From NCBI GenBank assembly GCA_012064415.1, contig SSNU01000052.1, positions 436,403 to 500,402 of the forward strand: a stretch of 64,000 nt of DNA, given 5' to 3'. The notes beneath the pieces were generated by a model. It made no database searches, was not told where the DNA came from, and saw only the letters and a program-made list of their open reading frames with translations. Source of the DNA: Gyrodactylus bullatarudis (Eukaryota > Platyhelminthes > Monogenea > Gyrodactylidea > Gyrodactylidae). Positions 57,101-64,000 of the stretch are shown here, one piece after another. Position 1 is the first letter of the stretch. The number at the start of each line of letters is the position of its first letter. The translations under genes and the position numbers were made by a program.

Positions 57101-58871
57101 TTGTGAAAATCCATTGAGGAAATTCGAGTCCTTGAATAAAAAGTAGTATGAGAGAAATCTGATTCTAATAGATGAACTAAATTTCAAATCGTCATAACTA
57201 GTTTTGTTGTGGATGATGAAGCGTAAAAAAAGTGAACAATTTTTTTCGGTCCTTGAGATAAAAAGTGATTAAAGGAGGGAGGAGAATATTTCTTGTCTAA
57301 AACAAGATTAGGAAAAATGCAGAAGAGAAGAATAGGTTTTAATTATCCATGTCGTATAATTGGGTAAAGGGGATATATTTATATATTTGTTGTAAATCCT
57401 GCATTTTTTATTGATAATAATATTATTTTCCAATAGAAATAATACAATAAGTGCGGAACTCTTTTTGATTATTGTAGAGAAATTATGGATAGTTTACCCG
57501 ATTAAAAGTTCACTGATACTACTGATATGGTGGGAATTTTCTAATTCAAGTACAATTAATAAAAATGCATATTCATTTTATTATGAAAAATAAATTTAGT
57601 ACAAATTAAAACAATTCTATTTTTAGACAATTAACCTACTAGCAAAGTCTTGTTAGTGGTAATTACTATATCCATATGAACTCATATGTCTTCTCACACC
57701 TAGATGTTAGAATTCGGATAAGCAAGTGTCAATTCCAGTTAGAGTTCATATGGATATAGTAATTACCAGTGAGCACATTTTGCCAGTAGGTTTAAAGTCT
57801 AAAAACACTGTAAATCTCTAGATTGTTATTATTATATTAATATAAATAATTCTTTCTCACATTAAGAAACTTTAAACGATCTTACATCTGGGGCATAGTA
57901 TTTTTTGATAGATCCTTCGTTATATTTCAATAAATTCTCTATTAGAATACAAACTTATTCAAGATCTAATATCATTAAAAAATAAAAGGCGAAATTTGAG
58001 TTTTTCGTTTCAATTTTTCTAATAAACCGAAACCCATATCAAATAATGTTACATTCCAAGTTTATTCGGTGCTAGTTAACTCAAAAAACTCGGCATGAAA
58101 AATTAAATTCTTCAAAAGTAGTTAGGAAATACTCAAAATGATAGAAAAAAGTATTGATAATAGAAAAAATTGAATAAATTTCAATAGGAACAAAAATTCA
58201 ACTAATCGATTTTTCAAGAGAAATTTATAGTCAATTGTACATCGTTACAATGGTGTTAAAAAGAGAGAACTAATCAACTAACCCAGGAATAGATTATGCT
58301 CCAAAAGTAGACTCCGGTAAACATAAGTGCAAATATCAGTTTGAAGACATTCGGGAAAGGATTTTTGAACCATTGTCATATCAATTCCGTTAGTATAGGA
58401 CCATGCTTGTTTGAAATACTCCTCAAGGCGTTGTCGAATAGGATTGGGAATCTGATAGAATCGTATAAACTCTTTAATCTTGAGGATTTGCATGTGAAAT
58501 CTTGTCGTTCCGCTATAGAATCTTTGAATAATGGCGCTAACGTTACCAAATATTGTAGCATACATGAGAGCTATCAAGAAAGTAACATTCAAGACACAGA
58601 AATTATCAGCTTGAGAATATACTTACAGCCGAATAACATGACGAGTATGCTAAAAATCTTCTCTAGATTTGTATTAGGACTCACATTACCAAACCCGATA
58701 GATGTGAGACTTGAGAAAGTGAAATACAAGGCTGTTATATACTTTGTATGAATAGAAGGACCACTTTTGCTATCATAGTCTGCATAGTATTCTTGCGTCT
58801 GATTTGCAAGAGAATAGAGCCAGCCAATTTTGTCTGATCTTGTTTCTAATTCATGATTACCGATTGCATAC
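51197..58871 (-). CDS. sei: ERG-type (Kv11) voltage-gated potassium channel, 3' half, partial
   Basis: Seven in-phase exons: 58871-58627, 58570-58283, 55344-55099, 53935-53739, 52505-52285, 51706-51422, 51284-51197 (about 522 residues). They cover the end of S5, the turret, the pore helix and filter ([16 protein letters not shown]), S6 ([20 protein letters not shown]), the C-linker (REFIRFHQIPN-like, [17 protein letters not shown]), a cyclic-nucleotide-binding-homology domain ([23 protein letters not shown]) and a tail with a basic run (ERRRRRSGY) and a final coiled coil. The GFGN filter and C-linker place it with KCNH2/6/7 and Drosophila seizure, not Eag or Elk. Such channels sit in the plasma membrane as tetramers and repolarise excitable cells. 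PAS, S1-S4 and most of S5 are missing; the first exon begins at the WYAIGN motif, so the 5' half lies beyond the window or was missed. The binding-homology domain is about 19 residues longer than usual at the exon 3/4 junction. Confidence 0.92.
53230..53314 (-). repeat. Solo mariner-like end in an ERG intron
   Basis: On the minus strand TTATTAGGTTGTTTCAAAAG begins a stretch resembling the mariner ends at 59,094-59,696. No partner end was found. Confidence 0.45.
54895..55023. repeat. Right half of an M3 MITE in an ERG intron
   Basis: Ends with TCCAATTTTCATATCAACTA and TAGC-like tip; interior TCAGATTAG and TTTTTCGATT blocks match M3. Confidence 0.45.
55345..58282. other. Large ERG intron (2938 bp)
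   Basis: Lies between the C-linker exon and the binding-homology exon. It holds a foldback element at 57,623-57,808 and a short CA/GT-like run near 55,540. No exon is recognised. Confidence 0.6.
57623..57808. mobile_element. Foldback element in an ERG intron
   Basis: Arms of about 75 bp contain TGGATATAGTAATTAC and its complement; tips TTTTTAGAC / GTCTAAAAA. Spacer about 45 bp. No coding sequence. Confidence 0.7.
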
Positions 58872-59093
58872 CTAAATAGAGATAAGAAAACTATTTTGAT
58901 ATTTTCTATTTGTGTTCATTTTTTCTAAAGAATAGCTTAGCCAAATGTCTTTGAGAATTACTACATAAAGAGAAGAAAATATCATGGCTTGTCAGCTCAG
59001 GAAAACAGATTGAAAGAAGAGGGAATGTTAAACTAATCTGATTGTATTTTTGACATTAAAACACAGAAACACATTGGCGGTAAGTGACGTCTA

Positions 59094-59696
59094 TTAGGTT
59101 GTTCGATAAGTAATGATACTGAATAAAAGAAATGATTTTAATTTTAAAAAATTGAAAGAGATGAATTGGAAATCAGCCAAAATAGCTTTCCGATGAATTT
59201 GAAGTTTACCAATCCCATCAACAACGAATTATTTAAATTTTGGAGAAAGTGATTGAATCCATTCTCTACCTCAAATTTTGATTTAAATTTTTCGTCCGTT
59301 AGAAAATATTCTAGAGATCTTTTAGGGACATGACACCTGCTGAAAATGAATTTTAATCTTTTTATCGACGTGTGGTCTCGCGTTTTCCTGGCGAGATATG
59401 ATTCTACAGAATCTCGGATATTTTTATCCAATAAGAAATGCTATTTGAAAGCTTGATCGAATCTTCAAAAAATAATTTAAGGATTTTGAAAGTTCTCTGA
59501 TGGCCTAGTTCTCAAGTGAACTAAATATTTGGCAATCTGCCGAAATATCTCTCTAATCAAAATACTCAGAAATACTGATCCTTTTCAATTTTAGAAACAC
59601 CTAATAAGATCAAATAAAAAGAGTGATTGATTATCATTCTAGTGGTACCAAATTTGAATCCAAAGTTTGAGTCCCATTACTTATTGCACAACCTAA
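59094..59696 (-). mobile_element. Internally deleted mariner element, 603 bp
   Basis: Ends TTAGGTTGTTCGATAAGTAA and rc TTAGGTTGTGCAATAAGTAA are inverted repeats, flanked by TA at 59,092-59,093 and 59,697-59,698. Only the C-terminal part of the transposase is left. Confidence 0.85.
59144..59431 (-). pseudogene. Mariner transposase C-terminal remnant
   Basis: The translation includes LEYFLTDEKFKSKFEVENGF, which fits the end of mariner transposases, where LxxFLxxKxFxSxxxVxxxLxxFF is usual. The catalytic D,D34D region is deleted. Confidence 0.75.
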
Positions 59697-60268
59697 TACA
59701 GACCTGATTATTCTGTTGGATTCTTGCGAGAAGAATCAAGTGACAAATTTAATTTATTTCAAAGTATACAATTGCACGCATAAGAATGATAAGCCTTTGG
59801 AAAAACTCCCAAAGGTGTATGATAAATATTTCACGTATTCGTATACACAAAAGGAAAAAATCGGAATTTCAATATTTTTTCTTGGATGATGAGAGATTGA
59901 TGCAGGGAAGAAACCTATTTATAAAGGGGAAATAAACCTGTAAAATCATACCCTGGGTAAAAGAGAGAAGAGTAAGGGAAATAGGAATGAAGATAATACG
60001 CAGTTTTTCAACATGCAAAAGAAGAAACGATCGAAAAATTACATACTTGATGGCAGGGTGCATAGTAGGAAAATTCAAGTGCGTTTAGGAAAAATTTACT
60101 TCAAGTTGTGTAAACTCGATCTAATTTACACAGACAGGTCAGAAATATTATCTTTTACCTGCTCACATATCCCCCCATGCTTCATACTGTCTTAATAAAT
60201 GTGAAGTTTCAAAGAAAAAAAATTTAGTACACCTCCTAAACTTCTAAAGAAACCTTTTTCATCATATA

Positions 60269-60956
60269 ACGCTAATTGATATGAAGTTGGGAAACTATGA
60301 TTTATACAGAAATCTCGATTTTTTTATCAAGAATTCGAATTTGTAAAAGATTTTTTGGAATCCTACCCATGTGGACCACTTTTACCATTTGAAGAAAAAA
60401 ATTTTATGCAAAATATGGCCATTTTCAAATTTCAATTTGGCGCCAAAGTTTCATTTATTCGAACTTAGAGCTAAAATTTTTTATTGATTTAAAAGTGGGA
60501 GGCCGATCGAAAGAGTTTATTCATGATCAAAATTAGACAAGAAAATCAATTCAACTGAATTTGATCTTAAGCATAATCATTTTCACTACTTGAAAATCAA
60601 TGAAATTTCGATTATTCAAAATCTCTCAAAAATGGGGTAACTGTCGGTAATTTGACGGTGCTAGTTCGCTTCCTTGTGTGATCTTGATCCTGATAAACCT
60701 CTTTTGATCAGCCTCCACTTTCTAATGAACAAAAATTTTCAGCTCACAGTTCGAAAAAATGGGATTTTAGCGCCAGATGGGAATTTGAAAAATGACCAAT
60801 GGTCATTTTCCATATTTTTCATAAGAATAATTTTTTTTCAGAATTTTTTTCTTCGACTGGTAGAAGTGGGCAACCTGAGTAGGATTTCGAATTTTTGATG
60901 AAAAATTCAAGATTTCTGTAAAAATCATAGATTCCTAACTTCATATCAACCAACTT
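60269..60956. mobile_element. MITE family M1, complete, 688 bp
   Basis: TA borders at 60,267-60,268 and 60,957-60,958. Ends ACGCTAATTGATATGAAGTT and rc AAGTTGGTTGATATGAAGTT; arms pair to the CCCACTTTTACC block. No coding sequence. Confidence 0.85.
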
Positions 60957-63514
60957 TATATTGTGATTTTGTATAGAAAGTGAATGGTTTATAGGAAAAT
61001 AATGAAAATCGTATGAAAAGCGTTAAGTGATAATTACACTCAAGATGTTCATTTAGAATATTCGATTGTTTCATGCTGAAGAAAAGTGTGAAAATAACTG
61101 CTACTAACAATAAAAGGACTTTTGGTTTTATTTACAGTATTCTTGTGCTTTAACTTGGTGTCTATTCTTGCCGGCTTGTGCGGTTTGTTCAATTTCATAA
61201 TTTTTTTACTCTATATAAATCTTGTAAATGCTATCATCCTAATTATCAAGATGATTTCAAGTCAATGATCATCTTTATAAGGAGACATATTTTTGTATAG
61301 AATTAGTTACATACCGAAAAAATGGTAAAATAATCATGATTTAGTTGGAAACAACAAAATATCTGCCGAGATGTATAAATTTGAAATAAACCTAAGTGGC
61401 ATTTCTAAAAAAAGTAATACAAAAACAAGAATATAATAAATTCATGAATATTTTGAAACAAAATAATTTCGGCTACTTTTCTACATTAGACCGCTAACAT
61501 TTAATTCACTTTTTGGTTCCATTTTGTAAAATTCTAAATATTGAAGTTATGGCCACTTTTTACTGTGTTGAAATTCGATAATAGCAGTCATGGTTAGCCC
61601 TATCTCTGCTGAATGATATTTATTTTGCAATTATGGTTACAATCTTGTAAAATTAGTGGTCTTCAAATTCAATGTGAAAGAGTAACCTAAATTGTATTTC
61701 GGTCTACCACTGAAATCATATCAGCAAATGCTAATGTCTGAGTCTCCAGTAATGTAAATTCAGATAATATTTCTGATAGCAGGTGCGTTATAGATCAATT
61801 AGTTTTGATAAAAATTTGCGTTTCGGAAAACTCTTTTGTTTACACGAATAAAGTGAAAATCGGGGAAAATTCTCAGACTGAAATAGTAGTTTGAAAAGTT
61901 GAATGACTCTGTAATACTATTGTGTTGAGTTTATGAATTTGGCTCACGAAATGTGTCATATATTATGGAAATCTTACCTACATCGAGTACTAACAAGTGG
62001 ATGGGGATTTCATAAAGATTATTGCAGTCAAACAGTCTAAAGAAGGAAGAATTGATTTTAAACATTATCTGTATTCTGAAATTTGGTACGCGTTCAAGTC
62101 TGACCCACTTCTTTTTTAAGTCTAATGGAAAAGTTGTAGTTAAAGCTATTCTGGAAATAGTCTTCGCATATGCCGAAACCAAGAAACTATTCATTTTTCA
62201 ACAGAATTGAAGGCAAAAACATAAAAATAAGGAATTAAATTAAAGATTAAGAAATTTTGAGATCTGAAGATCCATTATTAGAAATTTTTGAGAGCTTCAA
62301 AATTGTGAAAAATATTGATCTGGGGACAAGGACAATAACAAAAAGAAGTTGTGTTAATTAATGAAAAAATTCTTCAAAAAGATTTTCTCATTAAATTTTT
62401 AGATCAAATTTTCAGAATCACTAATTTTATTCAAGTTCATAAAATTAATATTTTTTTTTTTTAAACAAAAGTTGTTTTTCAATTACTTTTTGTTTAAATT
62501 TTAATTTTCAACACTTATAAAATATAACTGGGTTAACGTTTGTAATCAGCATTTGTTGATTAATTTTAACTCGGCATGAAAATATCAAGAAGCTTCACGA
62601 TATGAGAGATTAACAAATAAATAATCGCTGAAGGCTTCAATAGATGGCAACAGTCATCGAAATTTCCTGAGATGATAAATAAAAGAAGGCTTTAAATCAT
62701 TTGGCAGTGAACTCATCTTCGTCTTCAGCTGCTGTAATTTTTCTTTAATCTCCTTAGACTGTAAACTTGTTTAGAAACAGAAGGCTCACAACTCATAAGC
62801 TATCAAGCTAAAACCCTGATCTGAATTCAATTGAAAACTTAATTCACTTATTGGATAACTTTTATTGAAAGTCTCTTGTGAAAATTAAGATAGAAAACTG
62901 GGATTCAAACGGCCTAATATTGAATTTCCTTCAATTTTAAAACGCAATTTATCATGGGCTTTGAAGTGGTCTAAAGACAGAAATGAATTCTTATTTTTGA
63001 TTAAAAATCAATTTTCATTAATTTGTATATTTACTCATAAGTATGCCTTTCATTATTAATTTTTTTAAGGACAAAATTACCATTGAAATTCAATTTTTAA
63101 ACGAATTTTTGGAATGAAATGAAAATGAAAACTAATGAAAAGAAAAAATTTATATTTGAAATAAAATCAAAATACTTGAGAGTAAACCTGATTTAGGAAA
63201 AAAAAATCACTTTACTGGTTTTTTTGAGAGCAGAATCCAGAATGATCTTCGATCAACAAGTCAGTGTTGAAAAAATTTTTTTTTTCTTCTTGATCTGATC
63301 CAATTTTTTGGGTCGATCACACGAGTAAGGGTCAAATTTCCTCAAAAATTCTGATTTTTTAGGTTAGAAACCTCTAACTTGTCAAATAAACTTTTTGTGT
63401 TCAATCTATTTTAAAATATTTTTTTCAACCCTGTTTTTGATCCAGGATATGAGATCTGATCTTGATCGGAAAAAATTATTTTTTCTTCCCAAATTGATCT
63501 TTATCTATTTCTCT

Positions 63515-63630
63515 TTCTGCGATATCATTTATTTGGTTCGCAATAAAAAAATAGCTAAGAAAATCATATTTTTAACGTCAGCATCAAATCTAAGGCGAAG
63601 ACTATTTCCAGAACAGCTTTATAAATCCAT
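63515..63630 (+). repeat. Dispersed repeat, copy 2 of 2
   Basis: Direct copy of 48,560-48,680. In this copy one frame is open through the shared part and beyond (to 63,664). Confidence 0.6.
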
Positions 63631-64000
63631 GTACATTGCACAACTTCATGATCTAATATTTTGAGTTTCCTATACTGATTTTAGAACCTATATTAATTGA
63701 TATAGATTCTTGTACTTTTATAACGCTGTTTCGAAGAATATAAAGACTATTATTGGTTTGAGCGTTGTTCAATTTTTATTGCAATGAATGCTGACGTTCA
63801 GAGGATGTAATTTGATTGAATTACTTTGATTTGATTTACTATTACCAAAGAACTCTAAAAGAGAAAAATTTGCAAACATTAAGGGAAATTGACAGACTTT
63901 TATGAATGAATAATTATTCATTATTATGAAATTTACTCTTGATATATTAATCAAAATGTGTACAATGTGTACACAAGTTATTAACTTAACTTCAATTATT

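Larger units (their letters stand above)
58872..64000. other. Probable ERG intron, no exon found
   Basis: The ERG exon at 58,871 has a good acceptor, so sequence above it should be intron until the S1-S5 exons. None of those was recognised here. The stretch holds a mariner remnant, an M1 MITE and the repeat at 63,515. Confidence 0.5.

Noticed and set aside
61931..62194. 87-codon minus-strand frame as an upstream ERG exon
   Set aside because: No resemblance to PAS, S1-S5 or other ERG parts was seen.

Overview
This is a very AT-rich piece of an animal nuclear genome. Genes are broken by introns with GT/AG (one GC/AG) borders, and the three multi-exon genes are metazoan proteins: an ACF1/BAZ1-type chromatin remodelling subunit, deoxyhypusine hydroxylase and an ERG (Kv11) potassium channel. 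Short introns (mostly 53-66 bp in ACF1) next to repeat-swollen ones, plus abundant Penelope-like elements (PLEs), fit a protostome such as a crustacean or mite, but the species cannot be fixed from this sequence.

Layout. Bases 1-36,000 are almost entirely transposon graveyard: TA-flanked MITEs with related inverted ends (some inserted in one another), at least four PLE remnants with GIY-YIG endonuclease sequence, three 5'-truncated LINE reverse transcriptases, an integrase element with long inverted arms, a hAT-type MITE and a frameshifted Merlin transposase. Two tiny two-exon genes sit in it (23,036-23,250 + and 28,628-28,794 -); they look like paralogs and encode short proteins with one hydrophobic segment and a shared C-terminus. 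Bases 36,705-58,871 hold three tandem genes, all on the minus strand: ACF1 (16 exons, complete, 36,705-47,863), DOHH (3 exons, complete, 49,277-50,428) and the 3' half of ERG (7 exons, 51,197-58,871; its 5' exons were not found in the window). An intronless four-membrane-segment gene lies on the plus strand inside ACF1 intron 7. The last 5 kb is probably ERG intron with a decayed mariner and another MITE.

The most interesting content is RNA. I find thirteen hammerhead-ribozyme cores of two sequence families (five with a UAUGCC loop II, eight with an A-rich or C-rich loop II such as AACCGA or ACCCGG). They sit in PLE pseudo-LTRs or in short foldback elements. In most copies of both families a short motif 5' of helix I is complementary to loop II, and the complementarity is kept although the sequences differ, which suggests a conserved pseudoknot. 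Several of these elements are arranged as inverted pairs, and three PLE-derived loci carry an inverted copy of their own 3' end at the 5' junction. All exon models below were built by hand from splice borders, reading phase and family resemblance; no alignment or expression data were available.
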